This document shows, piece after piece, positions 12,461 through 24,314 of a stretch of 64,000 nt of DNA. The notes beneath the pieces were generated by a model. The model was given only the letters and a program-made list of their open reading frames with translations, was not told the origin of the DNA and did not search any database. Each line of letters starts with the position of its first letter. Positions within the stretch are counted from its first letter, which is position 1. Position numbers and translations under genes: made by a program. The stretch is from Ascaphus truei (lineage: Eukaryota > Chordata > Amphibia > Anura > Ascaphidae), in the NCBI GenBank assembly GCA_036426205.1, contig CM071587.1, forward strand, positions 2,869,618-2,933,617. The letters are read 5' to 3'.

Positions 12461-13689
12461 CCGACTACATGTCATGACCCTGATCAAAGTCCAGAGCGTA
12501 TTAGAAAGAGATCAGAGAACTATTTAAAACAACAGTTGCTCTTAAAGCTGCAGTTAGTTCGTACATTTTTTTTTTTTTTTTAATTTATTTTTTTTTCACC
12601 GTCCATAGTTTCCCATTTTAGCAATCGCTAAATATCCTAAAGAACCGTTCTAGCATGCACAGGTTAGTACAATTACGTTCGCAAGTAATGCTAGAGGCGA
12701 AATGCTTTCACACACTCTAGGGGCTGACATAATTCAGAGGTGGCACATATGTTTTTGTTGGCTTTCTGTGCAGTACCAGGGAAGCTTGACAGAATAATCA
12801 CGGAGCACTCTACAAGGACATGTGCCGAAGGGAGGACTAGGGCATGCAACTGGCTAGGCTCCCTAGGTGACAGGCGCTGTACGGACATGGAAGGGCGGCA
12901 GTGCGTTTCCAACCTTAGAGTAGTGGGGTTTGAGTGACAAAGGGAAGTACTGCAGTGAGAGTTAAAGTTTGCATCTTAGAAATGGATGTGTAAATGTTTT
13001 TTTTATTTGTTTGTATTTTTTGTTTAAAATAGAAATTTGTTAAACTCTTGTTTTTTTGTTTTTGTTTTTTTTTTTAAAAATTAGAATACAAGAAAATTGG
13101 TTCTTTCAAAGTTGTTGTTTTTAAAAACAGCAGAAGAAAAAAAAGGAAAATGCTAATTTCAAAGCTTTTAAAAAAAGTATTTTTTCTTACTACAGAAGAG
13201 AATCTGATTTTATATTAACACACAAACAAAACCAAAAAACCACCACCCAAAGCCCCCCAGGGATCCAAACGGATATGAATCCTTGAACTGCCCAGCCTTA
13301 TTTAACTGCAATTAAGAAACGGACATATTAAAGCTTCAGCAATTATTGTATTAAATGTTCCCAAAGGGTTTTCACCCCATAATCAGCTTCCTCACCCCCC
13401 CCCCCCACAACCCCACAATCTCACCCCCCATCTGCTCCTCCGACCCTTGGACTACATCAACACGGAACAGGAACAGGAAACGGGCTCTAACCATCTCTCT
13501 ATCCCACCTGGCCCCTCACTACCCTTCCCCCTCCTCCCTAAGGAAGGGGGGAAAGGAAAAGGACGCAGCGAACGGGCTATGTCCTCCTCCCTCCTCTTCC
13601 CCTCCTCTAATTGTCAAAACGGAAAGAAGATACCGACAAAGAAAGTCGTGAAACAGAATGATAATCTGTTGGTTGATTCCATCAACTGG
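12461..13689. other. AT-rich non-coding stretch
   Basis: Poly-T/poly-A-rich DNA at 12565-12600 and 12990-13250, then a C-rich tract at 13390-13420. No exon recognised. Confidence 0.4.
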
Positions 13690-15935
13690 ATTCACTTTCT
13701 ACACAGGACGCTCCCCATCTCCACTCCCCTCCACCCAAACCTCCACCAACAAAAACTTCTCATTGGGACACCCCTTCCCCACCACCAAAACCAAATACAC
13801 GGGAGCGCCGTCTTCGCCCACACAAAAACCTTCACACGGGACGGCACCTCCTCACCCACACAAAACTTCTACACATGGGACCCCTCCTCTGCGGGCCCAC
13901 ACAAAACTTCTACCATGGGACACGACCCATCCCGCCACAAAAAACACCACTACAGGACGCCACCTCGCCCACACAACCTTCTACACGGGACGCCCTCGCC
14001 CACACAAAGCCTTCAACACGGTACGCCCCTCGGCCACCACAAAGCCTTCACACGGGACGCCCCCCTCGCCACAAACAAAAAGCCTCTAACACGGGACGCC
14101 CCTCCTCGCACACAACAAAAAAACTTATACAAGGGATGCAAATCGCTCCAACACAAACCCTTCTAACGGGACGCCCCCCGCCCCACACAAAACCTTTACA
14201 ACAGGACACCCCCCCACACAAACCTTCACATACGGACGCCCACTCGCCAACACAAAACCCTTTACAGGGACACCCCTCACCCCCACAAAACCGTCTACCA
14301 CGAGCCGCAAACAGCCCGAGTCTACCGGCACCAGAACAAGCCTTCTATACAAGGGACGCCCCTAGCCCCCCACAACAACCTCTACACGGGACGCCCTCAA
14401 CCCACAACACCTCCTCTACCGAGGCAACGCACACCCCCACAACAACCTTCCTACCACAGACGCCACTCACCCCCCACAACAACCTTCTACACAGGACGCT
14501 CCTCGCCCACACAAAGCCTTCTACACGGGACGCCCCTCGCACACACAAAACCTTCTACACGGGACGCCCCTCACCCCCACAACAACCTTCAACAGGGGAC
14601 GCCCCTCACCCCCACAAAAAAACCTCTACACGGGACGCCCCCTCGCCCACACAAACCCTTCTACACACGGGACGCCCCTCACCCCCCACAACAACCTTCT
14701 ACACGGGACCCCTCCCCACACAAACTTATACACACGCACCCTCACCAAACAAACCTTCTACACGGGAAGCCCCTTCGCCCCACACAAAACCTTCTACAGG
14801 GATCACCCCCTCACCCTCACACAAAAACCTTCACACCAGGACGCCCCGCGCCCCACAACAAACTCACACGGGAGCGCCTAGCACCCACAAAAAACCTTCT
14901 ACAACGGAGACGCCCCTCACCCCCACAACAACCGTTCCTACACGGGACGCCCTCACCACCACAACAACCCTTCTACACGGACGCCCGCCCCAAACAACAA
15001 CCTTCTACACGGGAGCCTCACCCCACAACAACTTCTACACAGGGACGCCCTCCCCCCCACAACAACCTTCTACACGGGACCACGCCCCCCCCCCAAAACC
15101 TTCCTAACGGGACGCCCCCTCACCCACAACAACCTTCTACACGGGACGCCCCCTCACCCCCCACACACAACCTCTACAAGGACGCCCCTCACCCCACCAA
15201 AAACTTATCTAACGGGACGGCCCCTCGCCCACAAAAACCTTCTACACAGGGACGCCCCTGCCCCCCAATAACCTTCTACACGGGACGCCCCTCACCCCAC
15301 ACAAACCTCTACACGGGACGCCCCCTCTCACCCCCCACCAAAACCTTCTACATGGGAGCCCCTCGCACACACAAAACTTATACAGGACGCCCTCGCCCAA
15401 CAAAACCTTTCTACAGCGGACGCCCTCTCGCCCACACAAAACCATTCTACACGGGAGCCCCCTCGCCCCACACAACCTCACACGGACGCCCCTCGCCCAC
15501 ACAAAACCTTCTACACAGGACGCCCCTCGCCCCCACAACAACCTTCTACACAGGACGCCCCTCGCCCACACAAAACCTTCTACAGGGATGTCCCTCACCC
15601 CCACAACAACCTTCTACACCGGACGCCCTTCGCCCCCACAAAAACCTTGTACCAGGGATGCCCCTCACCCCCACAAAAACCTACACAAGACTCCCCTCAC
15701 CCCCACAACAACCTTCTACACGGGACGACCCTCGCCCCCACAACAACCTTGTACACAGGACGCCCCTCGCACCCACAAAAACCTTCTACACGGGACGACC
15801 CTCGCCCACACAACAACCTTCTACACGGGACGCCCCTCGCCCACACAACAACCTTCTACACGGGCCGCCCCTCGCCCACACAACAACCTTCTACACGGGA
15901 TGACCCTCGCTCCCCAGAAACCTTGTACACAGCAG
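13690..15935. repeat. large minisatellite, about 34-40-bp units
   Basis: More than 50 units of the form CCTTCTACACGGGACGCCCC then TCGCCCACACAAAA are arrayed over 2.2 kb. Unit length varies because of frequent 1-3 base insertions and deletions. The long open frames across it (threonine/proline/histidine-rich) are a by-product of the repeat and not genes. The indel pattern suggests poorly corrected sequence. Confidence 0.92.
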
Positions 15936-17481
15936 TTGGGGTTATTTTTGACACACTGTTTTTCCTGCTGCCTAATACAGGTCGCCCCTCGCCCCCACAA
16001 ACAGCGAGGTTTTTCAGGAAAACCGTCTGCACGGGGGTAACGTGTACAATTTGCCAACTTTCCATTTAAGAAAAAAAAGAAGAAAAAAAAGCCAAATTTT
16101 CGTCTTGAGGTCTGTTTTTAAGAAAACTTTTTTTTTAAAACAGATACAAAGATGTAATAAGAGCCCTGATCCTGAGAGCTTACACTCTAGAGCGAATAAG
16201 GGGCAATGTTGAAACAAAAAAGGTAGAGTGGCTGCTTATTGTGGGTGTATACATCATGGAGTATGGTCCAGTCGCACAGCTGACCCCATTAAGGTTTGGG
16301 GGTGCGGATGTTAGGGGGTGTTAGATAGTGTGGAGATTGGTCCAGCCGCACAGCTGATCCCAATAGGGAGGAAGGAAGGGGGGGAGGGAGATGTTAGGGG
16401 TATGCCAGATAGGCTTCCTCGAATATTTGAGTTTCCTTGTGAATTTCTAAGACAAATTCCCTACAGCTGAGGCTGCCTGGCAGCAAGGGGTTAACAGCCA
16501 CCCGTTACTTAAATGCTGAGAATGCCACACACATACTTGGAGTTCCTCTACTGGGTGCTTGGAAACTAACCTCCCCAAAGCCCCAACCCCCCATCCCGAC
16601 CACCCGACATCACCGCCTGTGTTTGGGGGCTACTCCCAGTACAGGGCAAACAAAGCAGGTTTCTGCACTTCCTTTCCAGCCAGGTAACACATCGTTCAGA
16701 AAGCGGGTATCCCCCATCTATAGATGGGGCGTACACTACCCACGTCACATACACACCCGCACAATGTACGGATATCCCCATCAGACATTAACACAATATA
16801 ATGTGCCCCCTTAGTGTTGCAGGGCCAGGCACCCCTGGTTTAGGAGTGATGGGGACGGGTCAGTTTGGTACAGAGCTCGGAAATTCCCATTTTCCTATAA
16901 ATATAATGAATGCTGCTGCTCTTGTTAACTGGGCCCCTTAAAAGCAATTGTTTGGCCTTTGGGATACCCATTTTGCGTAAAGTTGGGGGATGGGCTCCCT
17001 CCCCCCCCCAAAATAAATCCCATTTGAAAGAATAAGGATGTTTTTTACTTGGTGGAATATAATTGGGTTATTGATGCTGCACTCTCTCTGTGTTATTATC
17101 TGTGTCACTTTCTCTGACATCCTCTCTCCTGTCCTTTTGTCACTTTCTGTATCTCCCACTGCGTCTCCCTCCGGACACTCTGACCTGTCCTTACTGGGTG
17201 TATCTCCCAGTGCGTCCCCCTCCGGACACTCTGACCTCTCCTTACTGGGTGTATCTCCCAGCGAGTATTAATGTCTGGGGGTCAGCGGGCGCGCGAGTAT
17301 TAATGTCGGGGTCAGCGGGCGCTGTGGGTAATAACGTTTGTGGGTGGGCACTTGGTTGTAATCTGCTGGTTGGGGTGGTGGGCGCTCGGTTAATAATGTC
17401 TGGCAGTGGGTGCTCGGGTAATTATGTCTGCGGGTCAGTGTAAGTATTGGGATATAATCAGATTTCCCTGCTCTCTTACAG
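15936..17481 (+). other. ARFGAP1 upstream intron or flank with two short tandem arrays
   Basis: It contains two and a half copies of a roughly 49-bp unit (GTATCTCCCAGTGCGTCCCC ...) at 17150-17262. Degenerate units of a 30-40-bp repeat (GGGTAATAATGTCTGCGGGT) follow at 17266-17440. I could not find ARFGAP1 exons 1 and 2. Confidence 0.5.
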
Positions 17482-17591
17482 ATCTGCTTTGAGTGCGGGG
17501 CATTTAACCCCCAGTGGGTCAGCGTTACCTACGGCATCTGGGTGTGTCTGGAGTGCTCCGGGAAGCACAGGGGGCTGGGGGTTCACCTCAG
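17482..17591 (+). CDS. ARFGAP1: ARFGAP1 exon 3: ArfGAP zinc finger
   Basis: This is the first recognisable exon of ADP-ribosylation factor GTPase-activating protein 1. ARFGAP1 stimulates GTP hydrolysis on Arf1 at Golgi membranes and so controls COPI coat disassembly. It reads [20 protein letters not shown], then [16 protein letters not shown]. The Cys4 zinc finger C-x2-C-x16-C-x2-C is complete and the HRGLGVH segment that holds the catalytic arginine region is present. The acceptor is CTCTTACAG and the donor is GTGAGG, leaving phase 2. The downstream exons in the clean blocks (18159-19033, then 36035-44155) join in frame to the stop codon and give about 406 residues from here. In other vertebrates about 20 residues precede this exon, and they are missing from view. 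A damaged copy of this exon lies at 28394-28501. Confidence 0.96.
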
Positions 17592-18158
17592 GTGAGGATG
17601 ACGGTGAAGACACAGGACAGGGTTTATCTCTGGTTACCTGCTCCTTGTTACATGTGAGCAGCCTCGGGGATTCAGGCAGGAGCCATGTAACATATATACT
17701 CTCCCACTAATAGTGTTTGTATCATGTTTATAAGAAATGTTTAATGCCCTTAGAAATCCCAGCATGAAAACCTAGGTCTGGGCTTGTGCAGATCTGATTC
17801 CAAAAGCCCCATTGGTAACTCCCTGTAACACCCAGAGGCCCCTTTTCTTGCAGTAATCACATATGTAGAGTGGGCTGCAATCATTAGACAGCGGGTTATA
17901 CAGCTAAGCTGTCTCTCGGTCCTAGAGGGGGGAGTCACTAAGCTCCCTCTCTGAGAGGGAAGGCACAGCTGAGTTATGTGGTTTCCAATATTATGAAGCT
18001 CCCCCCCCCCCAAAAAAAAGAAATGCCATTGTGTTGCACCTGGGACCCCCCTTTCTGTATTCAGGAGAACCGAAGTCCCCCGAAAATAATTGAGAAAACT
18101 GCTCCCCCCTGCCTCTCTCTCATTGAGATCTCCTCTTGTTCCCCTCTCCGGCTCCCAG

Positions 18159-18330
18159 CTTCGTGCGCTCTGTCACGATGGATAAGTGGAAGGACGTGGA
18201 GCTGGAGAAGATGAAAGTCGGAGGCAATGGCAAATTCCGCCAGTTCCTGGAGTCGCAGGAGGACACCGACCCGAGCTGGAGCATGCAGGAGAAGTACAAC
18301 AGCAAGGCAGCCGCCCTTTACCGCGACAAG
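18159..18330 (+). CDS. ARFGAP1: ARFGAP1 exon 4: rest of ArfGAP domain
   Basis: It completes the serine codon and reads FVRSVTMDKWKDVELEKMKV, then GGNGKFRQFLESQ, and ends YNSKAAALYRDK. The VRSxxMDxW motif is the conserved continuation of the ArfGAP fold. The acceptor is CTCCCAG and the donor GTGAGGAC. 172 nt, ending phase 0. The frame is intact, unlike the copy at 29070-29237. Confidence 0.97.
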
Positions 18331-18714
18331 GTGAGGACGGGGCGTACCGTGCTGCCTCTGCGCCTCTGGCAGGGCGGGGTCAGTACTGTTACTATTAACC
18401 CTGTCGCTGCAGGAGGGGCTAGATATGCATAATTCCCATGGAACAGGTTGTATACTTATAATCAGTACACATCACAAACGTTTCCATCCAACAGCACTGC
18501 TGACATGTCCTTGTACCTTGGTAACGATTAAATAACTTGTCCGGACCTTTTAATGTTATAGTGGGCGTGTATTGCCTATTTTGGGGTCATCTGGTACTCC
18601 CGAGGGGTGAAGGTGAATGGATTGTCCCCCCCGCGGTGCTAATTGTCTGAGTTACGTTTTGTCTGCACATTTTGTGTATTGACCCCTTTGTCGACATGTC
18701 ACGTCTTCCCCCAG

Positions 18715-18815
18715 ATTGCTACCTTAGCTGATGGACAGGACTGGTCTGCGGAGACTTCGTCTGCCAGGAACTGGACCCCCCCTCAGCCAAGGATGATGGG
18801 TCCCTCCACTCACCG
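18715..18815 (+). CDS. ARFGAP1: ARFGAP1 exon 5
   Basis: It reads IATLADGQDWSAETSSARNW, then TPPQPRMMGPSTH. The ALADG.x.WS and NWTPPQPR blocks match the segment just after the catalytic domain. The acceptor is CCCCCAG and the donor GTAAGATG; 101 nt, ending phase 2. Confidence 0.95.
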
Positions 18816-18943
18816 GTAAGATGAGCCAGGTGTCTCATGAATTCTGTCTCCGATGCACAGCGGCGATTGTGAGCGCATGTGCGCAGAGCACTTTGCAGCG
18901 CGCCTTTCATCTCTCTCCTCTTTCTCCCTCCCGCTCCGCGCAG

Positions 18944-19033
18944 CTCGTCCGCAGGTTCTGCTCAGAGCGGAGCCGCTTCAGGAGACAAAGCGTTTGAGGA
19001 CTGGCTGAACGACGACGTGAATTCCTATCAGAG
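18944..19033 (+). CDS. ARFGAP1: ARFGAP1 exon 6
   Basis: It reads SSAGSAQSGAASGDKAFEDW, then LNDDVNSYQ. The DKAFEDWLNDD motif is diagnostic of ARFGAP1. The acceptor is CCGCGCAG and the donor GTAAAAAC; 90 nt from phase 2 to phase 2. The next exon in the true gene is at 36035, more than 17 kb on in this assembly, because the interval contains the false duplication. Confidence 0.95.
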
Positions 19034-19176
19034 GTAAAAACACGGGGAAATACCTAACCGTATCCATGCTGCACATCATTTATATATAGGTAAATCATAT
19101 CAAAAGCCGAGACCAAATCCATAGGGTAAAGGGACTTACCAGGGCTGCATTATGGAAAGCCGTAGGAGTAAGCAAC

Positions 19177-19312
19177 TTCAGCCCTCAGGGGCCACCAACG
19201 TTCAAGGTTTATGGATACCCCGGCTTCAGCACTGGGGGTTCAGTGAAAATGGCCGAGCCACTGATTGAGCCACCTGTGCTGAAACAGGACTACCTTTGGA
19301 GAGGCTAGGGTG
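19177..19312. mobile_element. hAT MITE fragment ('CAGCCCTCAGGGGCCACCAA' family)
   Basis: It carries the family landmarks: CCCTCAGGGGCCACCAACG, then TTCAGCACTGGGGG, then GAGCCACCTGTGCTGAA. The same family is at 44712-44892 with clear ends, at 47883-48045, and truncated at 55793-55880. The copy at 30058-30195 comes from the assembly duplication. Confidence 0.6.
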
Positions 19313-19689
19313 TCACTAGTACTCGTGGCATTCGCCCCCATCTGTGGTGCGCAGAAGTGCGATAACATGATAGAGTCGAAATCGGGTCCGTTCAGCGCTG
19401 CTTGAAATTCCGATCCGCGGGGCCAACCTCGGTGAAATCTATACTATAATTCTAAGTTGGATTTTGTTTGTTTGTATGTCCAAAGCATCGATATCTCACA
19501 AACGGCACCACGTAACACAACGAAGCTTTCACTGTGCATTCTGCGTCGGATTTGTAGGTCAACGCAACTATTTTGAGGTTCCAATGTGACTCGCCTCCCA
19601 AATTATGGACATTCTAAGTTTCCCTCGGCTAATGTTAGAGCAGGGGCGGGGGGCGTGGCTACTAAGGGAGGGGGCGTGTCCTTTCCTGG

Positions 19690-20035
19690 ATCGAGGCTGT
19701 GTGTGTGTGATGTGCGGGGGAGATGTGTCAGCTAGTGGGGGGAGATGTGCCAGCTAGCGGGGGCAGAAGCGGGGATGGACTGATGTGCCGGCAGCGGGGG
19801 GAGATGTACCAACGGGGGGGAGTGGTTGGCGCGGCGGCGAGATGTGCCGGCAGCGAAGTGACATGCCACAGTGGCGCGGGGAGATGGGCCGCCAGCGGAG
19901 GGGGGAGGAGGGGGCAAAGACATGTTCCGGCAGCGGGGGGAGACACACACACACAGACAAATCTCACAACGCACTACATCCAGCAGGGAGGGGGGACGGG
20001 GAGGTGTGCCGGCAGCGGAGTGGGGGCGGGGAGAT
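19690..20035. repeat. G-rich degenerate tandem array
   Basis: Variants of GGGGGGAGATGTGCCGGCAGC are repeated with loose spacing. In the duplicate block this region (30590-30950) diverges far more than the surrounding sequence. Confidence 0.6.
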
Positions 20036-20860
20036 GTATTAAATATTACATTCCCCGGGCGAAGCCGGGCACAAAATATAATAATGTATAAACCGCTTTA
20101 TCCAATTTATCTTCCTGGTCTGAGCAGATCCAAATCCGTTTGTCTGTTCAGACCTGGCAAATTCATTGAATAAAGCGCTTTATATATAATTTCACCGGCG
20201 CTGACCTCCCGGCTGCTACTTTCAGGCAGCGCTGAACTGACCTGGTTTTTACGTGCAAACTTGGGAGACCTCGGTGAGAATGGGAAGTGAATTCTAGAGA
20301 TGTGCGCATGTCTTCAAATGTGGTTTTATTTCCCCAGAGAATTTCACGTTTTAAGCAGAATATTTTCACACCCTCTCAGCACTCACATTTCTGCCGCTTC
20401 GCTAGATATTTGCAAAAATGGCAGAATATAGAGGCTCATGGGAGCTGCAGGTTTATATTTGACACCTGGGGACTATTTTTGCAAATGTCTGAAAACGAAT
20501 TGGAGAACGCACGGAAATGTTGCACTCAATTCTTTATTGGGGATATTGCAGTGACCTCCACAGCAATGCTTCGAAGTATGTGGTCTGCATATAATTGGAA
20601 TATTATTCATCATTGATGATGGCTGTAGAAATAAAGGACTGATATAGCTTGTGTCCGCCTGCAAAGGAATATTTTCCAATGGAGTGACTACCTTTGAACT
20701 GTGACAGAGGTGGAGGCCGCGGTAATGATGTTTTCTAAGAACTCCGTGAGACAATGATCTGTGGGCACCTGTGATGGGCTGGATTGCGAGAGCAATGCTA
20801 TATTTTGTTGTATGCCTAGATAAACCCCTTTAGCCTATAAATCACAGTGCAAGCAGAACT

Positions 20861-22380
20861 CGCGGCTCATGTCTCTATACAAGTCTTCAACGGAAGGACA
20901 AATAATGAGGTTTACTCACTCCGATTGCGCTCCTCGAGGGGTAGTTTGGCGTGCTCCTATCAAGGTAGATCACGGAAGACGAGCAGGTATTGGCGGTGCA
21001 CAGCCGATGAAAAACAGATCTGGACTGCCGGTGGCACAAAAAACTTTATTGGCACGTACACAGCGAGGAGAACCACTCTAACGCATTTCACGCCGACACT
21101 GGTATTTTGTCCGAGTGACGGTTCAAACAAACATGGCGAATTTAAATACCCAGATCGCACCTGGCCAGCGCCGCATCAGCAATGAGGATGTGTAAATGAT
21201 ACCTGAAATAGATGAACGATCCTGGACTCGTAATGACGTGTGGATAGTGTGCGTGCGCAGGGTAAGTGCGGTCTGAATAACTAAGCACATACAAATGGTC
21301 AAATTAACCCATTGCACCCAGTCTTCATTGAAGAAAACTAGGTGCATGGGAAACATGGCTACAATATAATAAACATAGGAAATATAAAAATGGATACTTT
21401 CTACAAAAAAACTCCATTAAAACATCCTCACTTAAGCATATATCGTAACTGAAGTAATCATCATGTTACAGTTGGAAACAATGTTGTCTAAACGTCATGC
21501 TTGCTAGTGGGATAACTGCGATAGTGAACGGTGCTTTGTACATCCCACATATTAAAGGGGTCTTTGTGTGCTGAATATATCTCCTGATTTCCCCCATGGA
21601 TGGGAAATAGGAACTTGTATGAATACGCATAAATGAATAACCAAGTAAATAAATATGAAATGGTACATAATGAAGACAGACATAACAAAATCGGCTGTAT
21701 ATAAAGTTAGCAGGTCCTTTTCACGTTCCTGTGTTTGTACAGACCCACTGTGGTCATTCGTCCCTCCAAATACCGGTCAATGAGCATTTTAACAGGTAGT
21801 GTTAGGACCTGCAAATTTGGTTATTCCTTGGCATGGCATGCAGGCTTATAACGCTTTGGCCAAAGGGTTTACTAAATAACCATTACTCATGTGAATATCA
21901 GCTTTGAAGTATTGTACTAAAATATTTTTTGTCACATTGGATGTAGCATTGGGCTTTTCTGTCTTTTGTATACATTTGGCCACGCTCAGTAGCACTGCGT
22001 GTGCGTGCGTGTGCGTGTGATGGGGTGGGTTTGGGGGTTTCTTGAGCTTGCTCGGATTTTGTGTCATTTAGACATCGTCATTGCTGATGTGGCGCCGGCC
22101 AGGTGCGTTCTGCGTATTTAAATTCACCATGTTTGCCTGCACCTTCACTCTGACAACGTGTCAGTGTCGGTGTGAAACGCGTTGGAGTGGTTCTCCTCTC
22201 TGTGTACATGTGCCAATAAAGTTTTTTGTGCAACTGGCTGTGCACCACCAATACCTGCTCGTCTTCCGTGATCTACCTTGATAGGAGCACCCCAAACTAC
22301 CCCTCGTGGAGCGCAATCGGAGCGACTAAACCTCATTATTTGTCCTTCCGTTGAAGACTTGTATAGAGACATGAGCCGCG
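20861..22380. mobile_element. foldback-type element with about 320-bp inverted ends
   Basis: The left arm (20861 to about 21185) starts CGCGGCTCATGTCTCTATAC. The right arm (about 22075-22380) ends with its reverse complement, GTATAGAGACATGAGCCGCG. Inside the arms other blocks pair over their length, for example AAGTCTTCAACGGAAGGACA with TGTCCTTCCGTTGAAGACTT, and GAGTGGTTCTCCTC with GAGGAGAACCACTC. The central 870 bp has no transposase-like frame. A noisy second copy at 31751-33243 is part of the duplicated block. Confidence 0.8.
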
Positions 22381-23399
22381 GCTTCTTCCTTAATTCCTTA
22401 TTTTAAAAAAAACCACAAAAGTAATGTGAGGACAGAAGGGGAAACAGGACTTCATATTGTGCACTCGCACAATTGTGTAATGTGAATCAACGATTTAGGC
22501 ACCAATGTAGTTACTTGCTAGGAGAGCGGCCATTTACATAGGGACATAAAAATAGCCCCTGCAGTCTGGCCGTTTTCCTATCCAGTTCAAAAAGCTCAGA
22601 AGCGAATAGATCCTTTTTGGTTTCTTTCATGTTTATAATAGCATTGTCTATCTATCATGTTAAATTCCCACTTTATTGGTCTCTGCTGGGACGATATTCC
22701 TTGAATCCACCACCCTTTCAGTGCAGAAATACTTTCTGGCAAGTCCCCTGAGCCAGGAGGAAAGAATCACTGTGCAGAGTATAACGATACTTCATTTTCC
22801 CGAGAAGTAATGTGTTTCCTGTAAGTTATTCTAATACCAATGTGTTCCCAACCCTCCCAAAATTGTCAAAAACAGTCAATTTAACGCGAAAAAATATATC
22901 TTATTAGCTAAACAAGAATACAGATTACAAATAAGTGACATTTTTTACAAGAGGAACACGAGGGAAAGATCTGAAATCACTAAATACAATAACTAATAAT
23001 ATATTCCCGCTCAGGGAAAAGGGATGTGGTCACTTTCTGCTGACATACCAAAGGGACACGCCAAGCTGTCACGTGTATAATATACTTCTCTGTATATGTA
23101 GTATGAGGGGAACTTATTGAAACGCAATACAACGACACACAAATATAATTTACTTGTATCAAGGGGCAATGGCCTCGTCCCTCAGAATCATAGTAACCAT
23201 ACAATCTGTAAAATGTTTTACCAGGAAGTCATACGTGAAAACGAGAGGCGACTCTCCATGTATGTCCTGAGCACAGTTATGATGACGGATACATAGTTAC
23301 ATTTAATGAACAGTGTTATACATTATATTTAAGTTCATGTGCTACTTCCCTACAAAGGAAGGGAGTAGCACTTCAAAATAGTGGTGAAGTAATTAGTTT

Positions 23400-23475
23400 A
23401 TTCCTCGGGTAGCCGACCCTGAAGAAGGGCCGCTCTGTCGGGCCGAAACGTTGGCTGAATAAATACTAACCACAC
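23400..23475. repeat. repeat with 'GGGCCGAAACGTTGG' core
   Basis: The sequence CCTGAAGAAGGGCCGCTCTG then TCGGGCCGAAACGTTGGCTG is a dispersed type. A related 'CCGAAACGCATTGG' core occurs at 26700-26760 and 36720-36770, and 'CAACGCGTTTCG' at 51813. The role is unknown. Confidence 0.45.
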
Positions 23476-23754
23476 TTGACCACTAGTGTGGAGCGCTCTT
23501 CTCTTTGCTTCCTGTCTGTGGGATGTCACCATTGAGTTGCAGCTCCCGCTGAAAGGATCTTTCATTTCTGAGTGCACCTATACGGCTAGATGTTGTGTAC
23601 CTCCCTACAAACCGAGCACTGGCTGCTATAATTCCAACAAGGCAGCGGTCAGAAGGGATTCAACGAAGAACAGGAGGGAAGCATATTCCAAAGAAAGAGA
23701 AGGCGCTAGAACAAGAGATCGGGCTCTGACGCTGGAGGGTGGCACGCTAAGGGG

Positions 23755-23945
23755 AAGTGTGACAGGGTGGTAGATTCATGGAATGGCGTCCCGGCAGAGG
23801 TGGTAGGGGCTAATACCGTGAGGGAATTCAAACACGCTTGGGATAGACATAAGGCTAAATATGAAAGAGAGCCCCAAGGATCGAATGGGGTGCGAGGGTT
23901 TACAGCAGATGGGAAAATGGCGGGCTGGGTGGGCGAAGCGGTTCT
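23755..23945 (+). mobile_element. L2/CR1-type LINE relic, ORF2 C-terminal piece
   Basis: The frame reads VVDSWNGVPAEVVGANTVRE then FKHAWDRHKAKYE. It resembles the 'WNxLPxEVV...FKxxLD' tail found near the end of many non-LTR reverse transcriptases. It is short, isolated and non-functional. The copy at 34612-34800 lies in the duplicated block. Confidence 0.6.
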
Positions 23946-24263
23946 TATTTGCCGTCACGTATGTTTGTATGGAAACCCTGGTCAATATACATCTCACAAA
24001 ATGTATCAGGCAAACGATTATTTGTACATTTTTATAAGATCTGTCATGGCTTACACCACGCCACGCCTCTACCACTCTACCACGCTACCCCTCTCCCTCT
24101 CCCGATGATATCTCTGCAGGCTGCGATATGACATCTCACGTGCGGGCCCCACAATGCAATGCTCTGCCCAGTGTTTCTGGCAGAGACGGCGTTGGAAAGT
24201 GAGATTTAAACAAGTCACTTTTCAATTAGAGAATCGCATGCCTCGGGAGAACTGCGCAGGGGC

Positions 24264-24313
<50 letters not shown>
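24264..24313. repeat. (GT)n microsatellite at the end of block A
   Basis: Pure GT dinucleotides end abruptly at a GGAGAGGGGGGAGAC tract. In the other copy (35116-35231) the same GT tract continues into block B, so this is the point where the assembly leaves the true order. Confidence 0.9.

Positions 24314-24314
<1 letters not shown>

Noticed and set aside
13875..15107. 410-residue threonine/proline-rich open frame
   Set aside because: It lies entirely within the C-rich minisatellite; it is a repeat by-product with no start context or homologue.
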